Positions 1-9,034 of a stretch of 64,000 nucleotides of DNA are shown here, in pieces. The DNA comes from Bacillota bacterium (GTDB taxonomy: Bacteria; Bacillota; Clostridia; Lachnospirales; Lachnospiraceae). Position 1 is the first letter of the stretch. The number at the start of each line of letters is the position of its first letter. The translations under genes were made by a program, and so were the position numbers. The notes under the pieces are model-generated. The model made no database searches, had not been told where the DNA came from, and saw nothing but the letters and a program-made list of their open reading frames with translations. The DNA is taken from positions 1-64,000 of the forward strand of contig JAEZGK010000073.1 of NCBI GenBank assembly GCA_023437365.1, written 5' to 3'.

Positions 1-173
1 TACAGGCATCCCTAACACACTGGTTCCCGGACATCCTGCCGATATTGCTTGTCATAATCGAACATAAATGTTCGCTTCTGTTCAAACAATATCGACAAGC
101 TGTCCGGCAAACAGTGCATGACGAGATGCCTGTATCCTTACTCTGGCTATCAGAGTGTTTTGCAACAGCCCCC
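1..173. repeat. Long nested palindrome, copy A (left end cut by window)
   Basis: This imperfect inverted repeat has an apical stem CGAACAT/ATGTTCG and then successive stems outward to TACAGGCATC/GATGCCTGTA. On the right it continues into a small hairpin ACTCTG/CAGAGT and the terminal motif TTTTGCAACAGCCCCC. The same core recurs inverted at 25207-25410 and in the same direction at 26298-26506. It lies just past the stop of the dapB-like gene, so it may end or protect that transcript. The matching left outer arm lies outside the window. Confidence 0.85.
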
Positions 174-196
174 TTAATTCTGTTCTACAGACGGTT

Positions 197-967
197 TTAT
201 ATAGAGGAATAGCTTTGTTTCATCAAAGCAGATACGGCTTCTTCCATGCTATACATATCTTTAACCTTATTCATAATCCATTTTGCGGCATAAATAGCCC
301 CTTGACCGAAGGCAGCTCTGTTGAGAGATTCATGTTTTATCCGTATGGTCTGATTGGGAAGTCCAAAAATAACTTCATGTGTACCGACAACTCCACCGGC
401 ACGTATGGATTTCACATGTTCATCACTATTAATCCCCAGATCTTGCGCGATGCGTATTGCTGTTCCTGATACACTCTTCTTTTCTCTAAAGTGTTCTTCA
501 ATAATTTCAATATCAGCGTAGGGGGCAACTTCTTTAAAAAGCTTCGAAGCTTCAATTAAGAAATTAATACCCAGAGTAATATTAGGAGAATAAAGGACGG
601 CTGTTTCACTACTCAACTCCTGTAATTGCTTGAAATTATTATCATCATAGTTTGAAATAGCAGAAACTATTCTTATACCGTGCTTGGCTGCATGCTTGTA
701 TTCGTTTACGGAACAGGTATCTGAAAAATCGATTATGACATCTACCTTGTTTAATTCATAAAAATCCTCAAATTTAATATGCTCTGCAGATAATAATTTT
801 CCCTCATCATGTTTAAATCCCAGCAAACGGCTAGCATACTCTCCTTCATTTACCTCAGACTTTCTTATTACCCAACACAGCTTTAAGCTTTGATCCTTAA
901 TGATTTCCTGTGCAACAATTGAACCTGTTTTTCCAAAGCCAAATAAACCGATAAGAAGTTGTTCCAT
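197..967 (-). CDS. dapB: 4-hydroxy-tetrahydrodipicolinate reductase-like protein (DapB family)
   Basis: DapB reduces 4-hydroxy-tetrahydrodipicolinate with NAD(P)H in the cytoplasmic lysine/diaminopimelate pathway that feeds peptidoglycan. The 256-residue protein has an N-terminal nucleotide-binding motif (GLFGFGKTG), a central VIIDFSD strand, the EEHFREKKSVSGTA stretch that matches the family's catalytic HH-KxDxPSGTA region, and a RAGGVVGTHEV motif. The usual two histidines read as EHF here, so one is lost or shifted. The ATG at 967 is chosen because AGGAGG lies just upstream; an in-frame extension to 1057 would run through a terminator hairpin. The gene stands alone behind a c-di-AMP riboswitch, not in a dapA operon. 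A specialised paralogue is possible, since the sequence is divergent. Confidence 0.8.
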   Translation of the reverse strand: MEQLLIGLFGFGKTGSIVAQEIIKDQSLKLCWVIRKSEVNEGEYASRLLGFKHDEGKLLSAEHIKFEDFYELNKVDVIIDFSDTCSVNEYKHAAKHGIRIVSAISNYDDNNFKQLQELSSETAVLYSPNITLGINFLIEASKLFKEVAPYADIEIIEEHFREKKSVSGTAIRIAQDLGINSDEHVKSIRAGGVVGTHEVIFGLPNQTIRIKHESLNRAAFGQGAIYAAKWIMNKVKDMYSMEEAVSALMKQSYSSI

Positions 968-1024
968 TTGTTTCCCTCCTTCTGATATGTCAGATGATGC
1001 GGTTACCTTCTCAAATTTTTGTTC

Positions 1025-1054
1025 AAAAAAAGCTACAGAAAAATATCTGCAGCA
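1025..1054 (-). terminator. Intrinsic terminator acting as riboswitch expression platform
   Basis: On the minus strand GCTGCAGA pairs with TCTGTAGC and is followed by seven T. It lies between the ydaO-type aptamer and the dapB-like start codon. This is where a transcription-OFF riboswitch would place its terminator. Confidence 0.75.
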
Positions 1055-1107
1055 CAAAAACAGAGAATACTAATAATAAGAATGTATCTTATACATTCCA
1101 TATTTCC

Positions 1108-1225
1108 CTTCTTGCGCTTACGAGATTAGCTGTCGGATTCGGATAGAAAAGATTACCCTACACATTAAATGTGATTCACCCCTAATAATTGGTTCTCCCA
1201 TTCCATTAGTGGATTCAGCGTGTAT
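1108..1225 (-). promoter_or_regulatory. c-di-AMP riboswitch (ydaO/yuaA class)
   Basis: Reading the minus strand, the conserved blocks of the ydaO aptamer appear in order: CGCTGAATCCAC, GGGAGAACC, AGGGGTGAATC, TAGGG, then ATCCGAATCCGACAGCTAA followed by CTCGTAAGCG. The first CGC can close with the last GCG. Known members bind c-di-AMP and mostly switch off genes for potassium/osmolyte uptake and cell-wall turnover. Here the aptamer is followed by a terminator and a dapB-like gene, so high c-di-AMP would reduce diaminopimelate/lysine synthesis. The match is by eye. Confidence 0.85.
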
Positions 1226-1431
1226 TCCAATATTCAATTGAAAAGATAAATCTTATGTACATACCGTTGGGATAAGAAAAGAGAACCTCAGAAAAAGAAG
1301 CTCTCCACCCTCAGCTTAAAACTGAAAACAGTTGTAATAACTGCCAACCGGAAAATATACGAATATTTTACCATTGATCATAAGTGCTGTCAATTATTTA
1401 AATGGTCGTAGAAAAGATCATTTGTTAATAA

Positions 1432-1470
1432 ACCATAGGAGAGTTCCTGAAACCGGAACTCTCCTATGGT
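1432..1470 (-). terminator. Strong terminator of the YbjQ/DUF4097 pair
   Basis: A perfect 15-bp stem (CCATAGGAGAGTTCC with its complement) and a 7-nt loop are followed on the minus strand by TTTATT. It lies just past the YbjQ stop codon and upstream of the riboswitch, separating the two minus-strand units. Confidence 0.8.
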
Positions 1471-1521
1471 AATGAAAGAATATCTCCTAAATAGAACTTA
1501 TATAAAACGAATTTCCGACGC

Positions 1522-1842
1522 CTATCTCAGCTTCACTGCGGTTCCGGAAGCTGTAACCATAAGCATTCCATTGTTGGTGCCGAGGACCTCATAATCCACA
1601 TCCACACCAAGTACTGCATCTGCGCCCATCTGATAAGCTCGCTGGGACATTTCCTGCATTGCTTGTTCTCTCGCGCGGATCAGCTCCTCCTCATAGGTTC
1701 CGGAACGGCCACCGAAGAAGTTCGATAGACCGGCTGCAAAGTCCTTTACAAAATCCACACCGGAGATAACCTCTCCGAATACGATACCTAGATAATCTGT
1801 AATCTGTTTTCCTTCTACAGAAGGCGTTGTTGTAATTATCAT
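1522..1842 (-). CDS. YbjQ/UPF0145 family protein
   Basis: This 106-residue protein has the YbjQ pattern: an N-terminal MIITTTPSVEGK strand, a central helix rich in acidic and basic residues (REQAMQEMSQRAYQMGADAVLGVDVDYE), and a closing strand ending TASGTAVKL. The family forms pentamers related to heavy-metal-binding domains, but its cellular role is unknown. Length is typical and no signal peptide is seen, so it is probably cytoplasmic. It follows the DUF4097 lipoprotein gene by 23 bp with its own GGAGG site, so the two are probably cotranscribed and end at the hairpin at 1432-1470. Confidence 0.85.
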   Translation of the reverse strand: MIITTTPSVEGKQITDYLGIVFGEVISGVDFVKDFAAGLSNFFGGRSGTYEEELIRAREQAMQEMSQRAYQMGADAVLGVDVDYEVLGTNNGMLMVTASGTAVKLR

Positions 1843-1865
1843 ATGAATTTCCTCCTTAGGCTTTA

Positions 1866-2894
1866 TTATTCAAATTCTACAATGACATCACCGCTGCTTA
1901 AATTGGCTTTGATACTTTTGGAACCATTCTCATTAAGCTGTACATGCTCTTCATAGCTGTCCCCATCTACCGTCAATTTACCGTAGGAGGTGTCCAGATC
2001 AAGAGCGTAGTCCGAAGCCGGACCAGGAAGCTTTAGCGTTACGTCCCCATAGCTGTTTTCTGCTTCAATACTTTGGATATTGCTTTGCTTCATCAGTAAA
2101 TCACCGCTGCTTAGGTTGAATTCTGCAGTATCCGCCCGGAAGTTGTCGCAGGACACATCACCGTAGGAATTACGGATATCAACCATCGAGGAATACATTC
2201 CGTCGATATCTACACTTCCGCTGGACATATTGATGTTGCACTCCTCATACTCGGCACCACCCGGAAGGCTGAAATTTGCAGTATTGATGTTTGTGAACCT
2301 CGCGTCACCATACGAATTGGTATAGTCCAGCATTCCTACATTAAAATCGGAGATTTTGCTGCTTCCCGAAGATAAGGTAATATCTGCGACAGAAGCGGCT
2401 GCCTCTTTCATAGCCAGTTCTCCGTAAGATACTGTTACATCCAATTCCTCTGAGACAAAGCCTGTAATATCTACATCTCCGGATGCATCGTCTATGGAGA
2501 CATACTCCAAGGCACTGTCCTTCGGCAGATAGACCTTAACTGTGTTATGCAGGTTGAAATTGATGGAATAAGAATTCGGAAAGGAATCACTGTCGTCAAA
2601 ATAGAGTTTCCCATCCTTCATCTCATAATCCGGCTCCCTATCCCAATAGAGATAATTGATCTCCACCGCAAAGCTGTCTGCCTGAAGAAACTCCACGTCT
2701 GCAATGCGTGTATGAATTTCTACAGCTGTGATCGACGGAACCTCTGTCTTATCTAAGTTGAATTCCTTAGCATCTGCCCGATCAAGCTGGTTGGCAGAGT
2801 TTATGACATAGGAGAATCCGCAGCCACACAAAAAGGTGCAGGCAGTCAGTAGCAGGACGGCCGGAGCAAATCTTTGCCATATGAATTGTTTCAT
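1866..2894 (-). CDS. DUF4097 beta-strand-repeat lipoprotein
   Basis: The 342-residue precursor starts with a lipoprotein signal ending in the lipobox LCGC, so the mature protein should be anchored outside the membrane at Cys25. The rest is a ladder of short repeats alternating SSGSVDIDG-like and NSYGDV-like units, typical of the right-handed beta-helix of DUF4097 proteins. The family often accompanies envelope-stress regulators and membrane proteins, but its biochemical role is unknown. The ATG at 2894 has a good AGGAGGGG site. It is the first gene of a two-gene unit with the YbjQ gene. Confidence 0.85.
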   Translation of the reverse strand: MKQFIWQRFAPAVLLLTACTFLCGCGFSYVINSANQLDRADAKEFNLDKTEVPSITAVEIHTRIADVEFLQADSFAVEINYLYWDREPDYEMKDGKLYFDDSDSFPNSYSINFNLHNTVKVYLPKDSALEYVSIDDASGDVDITGFVSEELDVTVSYGELAMKEAAASVADITLSSGSSKISDFNVGMLDYTNSYGDARFTNINTANFSLPGGAEYEECNINMSSGSVDIDGMYSSMVDIRNSYGDVSCDNFRADTAEFNLSSGDLLMKQSNIQSIEAENSYGDVTLKLPGPASDYALDLDTSYGKLTVDGDSYEEHVQLNENGSKSIKANLSSGDVIVEFE

Positions 2895-3175
2895 TTATTG
2901 CCCCTCCTAAATGCGCTATTTACATTCTCTACCATACTATAATCTTTGCTGTAGCTACTGTCAAGGGACATAGGAAGGCTATAATACAGTTTTAACCTGG
3001 TTCTAATCATTTGGTCTTCGTTTAGAATGTTGATACAGACGTATACTAAAACAGAAGGGCAGCCTTTACGAAAACGCGAAATTGGGGTATGCTTTAATGA
3101 GACTGATGCTTAGAACATTCGAAAAGCACAGTATGCTATGGAAATAGCTTGTCTTAAGAAAGGAGAGTAATCTTT

Positions 3176-4345
3176 ATGAATAATTTTACATTCTACAGCC
3201 CTACTTATTTTGTTTTTGGCAAGGATACCGAGAAGGAAGCCGGCCATTATGTAAGACGCTTTGGCGGAACCAAGGTCCTAATCCATTATGGCGGCGGTTC
3301 TGTGGTTCGATCCGGACTATTGGACAGAGTAAAGACAGCTCTGGAGCAGGAAAATATAAAGTATGTGGAACTCGGTGGGGTTCAGCCCAATCCCAGAAGC
3401 GGGCTCGTATATCAGGGTATTGAACTTTGCCGCAGAGAAGGTGTGGACTTCATCCTTGCGGTAGGCGGAGGAAGTGCCATTGACTCGGCAAAGGCAATCG
3501 CAGCCGGAGCACTTTATGAAGGAGATTTCTGGGATTTCTATGAAGGGAAACCGATTGAGGCGGCCTTAAAGGTAGCTACAGTACTTACCATTGCTGCAGC
3601 CGGAAGTGAGGGATCGGGAGATAGTGTCATTACCAAGGAAGAGGGAATGTTGAAGAGGGGTGCGGGAAGCGAGCATCTCAGACCCGTGTTTTCAATCCTG
3701 AATCCGGAGCTGACACAGACACTGCCTGCATTCCAGACAGCGGCAGGTGCTACGGATATTATGGCACATGTATTTGAGCGCTATTTCACCAATACGCCGG
3801 AGGTTGAGATAACCGACCGACTTTGTGAGGCAGTGTTGCTTACGATGATCAAAGAGGTTCCCAGAGTGATCGCGGACCCGAATAATTATGAGGCAAGAGC
3901 TAATATCATGTGGGCAGGTATGGTGGCTCATAATAATCTGGTGGGAGTAGGGCGCGAGCAGGATTGGGCAAGTCATCAGATTGAGCATGAATTGTCTGCT
4001 TTGTATGATGTAGCTCATGGAGCCGGACTGGCCGTCGTATTTCCTGCTTGGATGACCTATGTTTATCGTCAGGATGTGATGCGTTTTGCACAGCTCGCAG
4101 TGAGACTTTGGGGCTGTAATATGAATTACGCAAACCCGGAAATCACTGCTTTGGAAGGAATTGAACGCCTGAAGAAGTTCCTTACCTCCATCGGAATGCC
4201 GATCAGTTTTAGAGAGCTTGGGGCTAAGGAAGAGGATATCCCCTATATGGTTAAGACCCTTGGTCTGGGTGAGCAGGATACCATCGGTGGTTTTGTCAAG
4301 CTAAGGAATAATGATGTGGAGCAGATTTATCGCCTGGCACTCTAA
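3176..4345 (+). CDS. Iron-containing alcohol dehydrogenase (butanol dehydrogenase/YqhD type)
   Basis: This 389-residue cytoplasmic enzyme should reduce aldehydes to alcohols with NADPH or NADH, a common way to dispose of fermentation reducing power. It carries the GGGS nucleotide-binding turn (about residue 98), the DIMAHVFERY metal-binding segment and the second histidine block HQIEHELSALYDVAHG, which supply the Asp and His ligands for Fe or Zn. Length and motifs match BdhA/YqhD-type enzymes. It stands alone, with AAAGGAGAG 10 nt before the ATG. No Rex box was recognised upstream. Substrate cannot be told from sequence; butanal or other short aldehydes are plausible. Confidence 0.9.
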   Translation: MNNFTFYSPTYFVFGKDTEKEAGHYVRRFGGTKVLIHYGGGSVVRSGLLDRVKTALEQENIKYVELGGVQPNPRSGLVYQGIELCRREGVDFILAVGGGSAIDSAKAIAAGALYEGDFWDFYEGKPIEAALKVATVLTIAAAGSEGSGDSVITKEEGMLKRGAGSEHLRPVFSILNPELTQTLPAFQTAAGATDIMAHVFERYFTNTPEVEITDRLCEAVLLTMIKEVPRVIADPNNYEARANIMWAGMVAHNNLVGVGREQDWASHQIEHELSALYDVAHGAGLAVVFPAWMTYVYRQDVMRFAQLAVRLWGCNMNYANPEITALEGIERLKKFLTSIGMPISFRELGAKEEDIPYMVKTLGLGEQDTIGGFVKLRNNDVEQIYRLAL

Positions 4346-4417
4346 ATCAGCTTGCTCCGGGAGCAGCTGTAGGACTTCAAACTGAGCAGCGGAGCAGACG
4401 GAAACCCTTCTCGGCTG

Positions 4418-6259
4418 TTAACCGAGTAATTGTGTGAACCGATAAAAGGAACGATTACCCAGCATACGATAGATGAGCTGGATGAAGCTGCCATTGGTAT
4501 CATCCCGGTAAAGAACTTCTCTTGCAAGGGATGGATGATCAGTAATGATACAATCCACACCGATGGACTTCATCCGCTCAAGCTCTCCGGGGGTATTTAC
4601 TGTCCAGACATGAATCTCTTTTCCTGCCTCATGGATACTATTGACAACCTTTAGGTTGACGAAATTGGACCGGATGCTGAAGAAATCAATGTAGGCTTTA
4701 TCATAGAAATTACCGTATACAGCCGATAAGATATATCCGGTACGAATATCCTTATTCAGAAGCTTGATTTTCTTTAATGTAAGATAATTAGTAGAGGAGA
4801 CGACACACTGATATTCATATTCATAATTTTTGATCAGATCGACTAATGCTTCCTCGGGAGCAATATCTGTCGGACTGGTCTTAATCTCAATATTCAGCTT
4901 GATCCTATCCTTACAGTAAATGAGGGCCTCCTCCAGTGTAGGGACTCTGGTGTTCTGATAGTCCAAGGAGTACCAGGTGCCTACATCCAAGGCGTTAATC
5001 TCTACGTCGGATAGATCCCAGATAAAATCATTCACACCTGCGGTACGCTTAAGACTCCTGTCATGCATCAGGACTAGCGTACCGTCTTTTGTCTGACGGA
5101 CATCAATCTCAGCATAATCAGAATTGGCGACGATCGCACTTTCAAGAGCCGGAAGTGTATTTTCGGGTGCCACAGAGGAGTTTCCCCTATGGGAGGAAAT
5201 CTGTAAGCCTGCAAATGCTTCATTGAAATAGGAGGAATCATGATATAGGTTCCGATAGAGATTCAATGTCCCAAGCAAGAGGAGGCAAATCAGAATACCG
5301 TTGATACTGAATTTATGTATACGGCTTCTATAGTAAAAATCATAGTCAAAACCCGGATCGGAGGGAAATTGTAAACGCACCGCCTCGCCTCTATAGGTAA
5401 AAAACAGTGAGGTGGTAAGGTTGATGTTTAATACAAAAGCTAACATGCCGTAAAAGAGAGTAACATACATTCTGATACGCGGATAAACCGACAGAAAGAC
5501 AGTGACGGCAAGATTTCTCGCAGCGAACAGATAGCATCCGAGTGAGGTCAGCAGCAATAAGATATAATAAGACAGAATAAACCCAAAGGTAAGGAGTAAA
5601 GTATAGACCAGGTATATCAGGAGGGTCCTTTTGAAACGGCCGGCCAGCAGCTCTTTGGAATAGTTCAGGGCCTGTCTGAACCCTATATTCTCCTGCACAC
5701 AGTACTGATAAGCAAATACTCCCCTGAGAGACAGCAGACTGATACCAAGTAATAGGATAATAATCAGTGCTTTGATCAAAAGCTCCGGAGGACCCTTCGT
5801 TACCTCGAGATCGGAATAGAGAATAATTCCGATCAGTATGGGAAGATTAGAAAAGATATAATACGGTATCGTAAAGAGCAGCAAGCGAAGCTGCTTTGCG
5901 TTTATTATCTGAAAAGGCCGATTGATACCGAAGCTTAAGATATCCTTCAGCAAGGGGTAATCCGGCATGCCCTCAAGCATGCAGTAACGGATCAGGGAGG
6001 ATAGCTTTGCCATCCCATACAGGAGCAGCAGGAAGCCCAGAAACAAGAATATGGGTATAGAATAGGGCTTGGTAAATAAGGATAAGATATTCTCCTCGGT
6101 GATATAACTAACCCCGGAAAGCTCCATAATCAGCTCGAGTGAGTGGCTTGCAAAGGGAACAAGCAGCGTCAAAAATAATATCAGATAAAACATATTCACC
6201 AAAAACAGGGTTCGGGTATGAAAGCGTAAATTCTTCTTGTGCCAGCGTTTATTGTTCAT
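4418..6259 (-). CDS. Membrane glycerophosphodiester phosphodiesterase
   Basis: The first 330 or so residues hold about eight hydrophobic segments, matching the GDPD membrane domain. A soluble GDPD barrel follows with SSHRGNSSVAPENT (catalytic His-Arg and Glu), the EIDVRQTKDGTLVLMHD metal/catalytic stretch and a closing ITDHP. It should cleave glycerophosphodiesters, or lipoteichoic-acid-like polymers, to sn-glycerol-3-phosphate plus an alcohol, probably at the outer face of the membrane. At 613 residues it has the usual size for this fusion. It is convergent with the alcohol dehydrogenase gene (72 bp gap) and appears monocistronic. Confidence 0.9.
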   Translation of the reverse strand: MNNKRWHKKNLRFHTRTLFLVNMFYLILFLTLLVPFASHSLELIMELSGVSYITEENILSLFTKPYSIPIFLFLGFLLLLYGMAKLSSLIRYCMLEGMPDYPLLKDILSFGINRPFQIINAKQLRLLLFTIPYYIFSNLPILIGIILYSDLEVTKGPPELLIKALIIILLLGISLLSLRGVFAYQYCVQENIGFRQALNYSKELLAGRFKRTLLIYLVYTLLLTFGFILSYYILLLLTSLGCYLFAARNLAVTVFLSVYPRIRMYVTLFYGMLAFVLNINLTTSLFFTYRGEAVRLQFPSDPGFDYDFYYRSRIHKFSINGILICLLLLGTLNLYRNLYHDSSYFNEAFAGLQISSHRGNSSVAPENTLPALESAIVANSDYAEIDVRQTKDGTLVLMHDRSLKRTAGVNDFIWDLSDVEINALDVGTWYSLDYQNTRVPTLEEALIYCKDRIKLNIEIKTSPTDIAPEEALVDLIKNYEYEYQCVVSSTNYLTLKKIKLLNKDIRTGYILSAVYGNFYDKAYIDFFSIRSNFVNLKVVNSIHEAGKEIHVWTVNTPGELERMKSIGVDCIITDHPSLAREVLYRDDTNGSFIQLIYRMLGNRSFYRFTQLLG

Positions 6260-6367
6260 AGATCCTCTCCCTTTCGCATAGTTATTATCCTACAATTATT
6301 ATGCATGATAAATGCCTGTCATACAAGAGTAAGAATAAATTAGAAGCTGAGTACTGAAAAACCAAGA

Positions 6368-6495
6368 AGAATGTCTGAATATGAACAGAATGTCTGAATA
6401 TGAATAGAATGTCTAAATATGAACTTGACATTTGTTTCACATATGATACAATAATTATATTCCTACATTTTCCATGGACAGCAGAATACCATGGA
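6368..6495 (+). promoter_or_regulatory. Promoter with three 19-bp direct repeats upstream of the CDF gene
   Basis: Three near-identical 19-bp units (AGAATGTCTGAATATGAAC and variants) run from 6368 to 6424. They are followed directly by TTGACA (6425-6430), a 16-bp spacer and TACAAT (6447-6452). A TCCATGG/CCATGGA inverted repeat at 6471-6495 would sit in the early transcript. Repeats abutting the -35 box suggest an activator array, and the downstream inverted repeat could be an operator. The transcript would lead into the cation exporter gene at 6605. Confidence 0.6.
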
Positions 6496-6604
6496 ACAGA
6501 TGTGGGGATATTTTTATCTTATGGAAAGAGCTTCGTATGAGATATAAGGGCTCAGTAGGGAAGTATAGCTTGCGTTAAGATTATTGGAAAAGGGGTTTTT
6601 GTGA

Positions 6605-7783
6605 GTGACTGATTTACTGGTACGAATATTTGTAAAGGATAATAAAAATATAGAGAATGCAAGAGTGAGGACTTCCTATGGCATTCTATCAAGTCTTGTA
6701 GGAATTGCATGCAATGTGCTTCTGTTTGCTACAAAGCTGCTAATCGGTATTATCATTAACAGTATCTCTGTTATGGCAGATGCGGTTAATAACTTATCGG
6801 ATGCCGCCTCCTCTATCATCAGCCTCGTTGGTGTAAAGCTGGCAGGGAGACCTGCAGATAAGGAGCATCCCTTCGGGCATGGAAGATTTGAGTATCTGTC
6901 AGCCCTTGCCGTAGCGGGATTAATCCTCGTTGTCGGCTTCAATTTGCTGCAAACCTCCTTTCAGAAGGTTCTGCACCCGGAGGAGCTTTCCTTCAATCCG
7001 ATTCTGGTCGGGATACTTGTATTATCTGTACTGATAAAGGTATGGATGTCATTCTTTAACCGAAAGCTTGGTCGAAGGATCAATTCTACGGTTATGCTGG
7101 CAACCTCCGCGGATTCCAGAAACGATGTTGTGGTCACTTCTGCTACGATTGTTTCAACCTTGATCGCAGGCTTGACGGGCTTCAATATTGATGGTTATAT
7201 CGGTGTCCTCGTGTCATTATTTGTTATGTTATCCGGCTTTAAGATAGCAAGGGATACGATCGAGCCTCTGCTTGGTCAGGCCATAGAGAAGGAAGTATAT
7301 ATAAAAATTACGGAAATGGTACAGAGCTATGAAGGCATCTACGGTACCCATGATCTGATTATTCACAATTACGGACCTACCCATCGCATGGCAACGATTC
7401 ATGCTGAGGTACCGAGCGACCTTGGCTTTGAACGAGCGCATGAGACTATAGACCAGATTGAACGTGATGTTCTGAAGAAGCTGGATATCTTTCTGGTCAT
7501 CCATATGGACCCCATCGAGGTAAATGATGAAAAGGTATTAGAAAAGAAGGAAATGGTGCTCGGGATTATCAAAGCTTTGGAGTCTAAGGCTACCATCCAT
7601 GATTTTCGGATCGTAAATGGTGAGCATCAGATCAATCTGATCTTTGATCTGGTCCTCCCTTATTCCTATAGTAAAGAGGAGGAACAGAAGCTTCTCACCA
7701 GTATTGTTGAAGCAATTCGGCAGCAGGATGCAAGATACCAGTGTATCATAACTATGGAGAATAGCTTTGTAGCTGAAGAATAA
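6605..7783 (+). CDS. Cation diffusion facilitator (CDF) family transporter
   Basis: This 392-residue protein has six transmembrane segments in the first 220 residues and a cytoplasmic C-terminal region. TM2 carries MADAVNNLSDAASS and the loop after it carries HPFGHGRFEYL, both CDF hallmarks; TM5 carries SADSRNDVVVTS. CDF proteins export divalent metals (Zn, Mn, Fe or Co) against protons. The TM2 site reads NNLSD where zinc exporters usually have HxxxD, so the metal may not be zinc. The C-terminal domain (about 220-390) is longer than the minimal family and seems to contain two ferredoxin-like units. The GTG at 6605 is used as start, with a weak AAAGGGG site. Confidence 0.9.
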   Translation: MTDLLVRIFVKDNKNIENARVRTSYGILSSLVGIACNVLLFATKLLIGIIINSISVMADAVNNLSDAASSIISLVGVKLAGRPADKEHPFGHGRFEYLSALAVAGLILVVGFNLLQTSFQKVLHPEELSFNPILVGILVLSVLIKVWMSFFNRKLGRRINSTVMLATSADSRNDVVVTSATIVSTLIAGLTGFNIDGYIGVLVSLFVMLSGFKIARDTIEPLLGQAIEKEVYIKITEMVQSYEGIYGTHDLIIHNYGPTHRMATIHAEVPSDLGFERAHETIDQIERDVLKKLDIFLVIHMDPIEVNDEKVLEKKEMVLGIIKALESKATIHDFRIVNGEHQINLIFDLVLPYSYSKEEEQKLLTSIVEAIRQQDARYQCIITMENSFVAEE

Positions 7784-7790
7784 TTAAGCG

Positions 7791-7830
7791 ATAGCCGCAG
7801 CAGTTTACTGCAGGCGGCTATTGTTGTCTC
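7791..7830 (+). terminator. Terminator-like hairpin after the CDF gene
   Basis: ATAGCCGC pairs with GCGGCTAT, with an inner GCAG/CTGC stem, followed by TGTTGTCTCTTT. It begins 8 nt after the CDF stop codon. Confidence 0.65.
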
Positions 7831-7940
7831 TTTGATGAATTATTGTTTGGATTTGATTTCCTGATTTTGATATGTTATAACATAGAAATAACAACAATGT
7901 AATTTGTGAGTGTAAGCAGAGAGAATTTTCTTTGGAATTG

Positions 7941-8066
7941 TGGATGAGAAAAATCATATTGATCTATGGATGAATTGAGAAGAATTACATTGATCTGTGG
8001 ATGAATTGAGAAGAATTACATAGATCCGTGGATGAATTGAGAAGAATTACATTGATCTATGGATGA
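7941..8066. repeat. 31-bp tandem repeat upstream of the amidohydrolase gene
   Basis: TGGATG starts at 7941, 7967, 7998, 8029 and 8060, giving one 26-bp unit and three 31-bp units of nearly identical sequence (TGGATGAATTGAGAAGAATT plus ACATTGATCTR). The last unit runs into the GGGGGGATGG ribosome binding site of the gene at 8082. It may be a slippage-prone leader or an operator array. Confidence 0.85.
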
Positions 8067-8081
8067 CAGGGGGGATGGGCA

Positions 8082-8888
8082 ATGATTATAGATTTTCATA
8101 CGCATGTATTTCCTGAGCAGATGGCGGAAAAGACAATCAGGAAGATGGAAAAAGAGGGCAATGTCAAAGCATCTACAAATGGTACACTGCAGTCGCTTGA
8201 GCTCTCCATGAAGGAGCATAATGTAGATATTTCAGTTCTGCTTCCGGTCGCTACCAGACCAGCTCAATTTGAAACCATAAACCGATATGCGGCAGAGGCG
8301 ATGAGCAGAAAGGGTATCATTTCATTTGGAGGGATACATCCTGATACAGAACATTATCAAGAACAGCTGAAAGAGATTAAAAGACTCGGATTGCCTGGAA
8401 TCAAGCTGCACCCGGATTATCAGGCGACCTATATCGATGACCCTAAGATGGTACGTATCATTCGGCAGGCAGCAGAGCTGGAATTAATCGTCAGTATACA
8501 TGCCGGACTTGATATCGGGCTCCCCGATCCGATCCATTGTCCGCCGGAGCGTGCGGCGAATATGCTGCGTCAGATTGATAATATTAAGGCGAGGATTATA
8601 CTTGCTCATATGGGAGGCTTCAATCAATGGGATGCAGTAGAGGAATATCTCGTTGGCAAGAATGTTTGGTTTGATACGGCCTATACCTTTGGATATATTC
8701 AGCCGGAGCAATTTCAACGTATTGTCAGAAATCATGGTGCGGACCGTATCCTCTTCGGGACCGATTCTCCTTGGAGTGGACAAAAAGAGAGCATTAAGCT
8801 TTTGTCTGAGATGGAACTCACCACAATGGAACTAGAATGTATCTTTTGGAGAAACGGGGCCGGACTTCTTGGGATCCGTCCGGAATGA
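8082..8888 (+). CDS. Amidohydrolase-superfamily metal-dependent hydrolase (COG2159-like)
   Basis: The 268-residue protein starts with the metal-binding DFHTHVF motif (His6 and His8). It carries GIKLHPDYQ (about 103-111), a SIHAG motif for the third histidine, LAHMGG for the fourth and FGTDSPW for the catalytic/metal Asp. This is the TIM-barrel arrangement of the COG2159 group, which includes decarboxylases and lactonases. The substrate is unknown. The gene stands alone behind a 31-bp tandem-repeat leader, with no partner gene to suggest a pathway. Length is slightly short for the family but all metal ligands are present. Confidence 0.85.
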   Translation: MIIDFHTHVFPEQMAEKTIRKMEKEGNVKASTNGTLQSLELSMKEHNVDISVLLPVATRPAQFETINRYAAEAMSRKGIISFGGIHPDTEHYQEQLKEIKRLGLPGIKLHPDYQATYIDDPKMVRIIRQAAELELIVSIHAGLDIGLPDPIHCPPERAANMLRQIDNIKARIILAHMGGFNQWDAVEEYLVGKNVWFDTAYTFGYIQPEQFQRIVRNHGADRILFGTDSPWSGQKESIKLLSEMELTTMELECIFWRNGAGLLGIRPE

Positions 8889-9034
8889 ATGAATAAGGTG
8901 AGAAGTATCTAGGAAGAATAGTATCGGAAGGTCAAAAACCCCAAGGAGAGCAGGAATACGGGAAGGACGGAATAACCCTGAAGGCAGGATATAAAAGTTT
9001 CTAAATTTTTTGAAAAAAATAAAAAAATTAGGTC

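Noticed and set aside
3000..3060. MerR-type promoter before the alcohol dehydrogenase
   Set aside because: TTGATA and TATACT are only 6 bp apart and no matching dyad lies between them.
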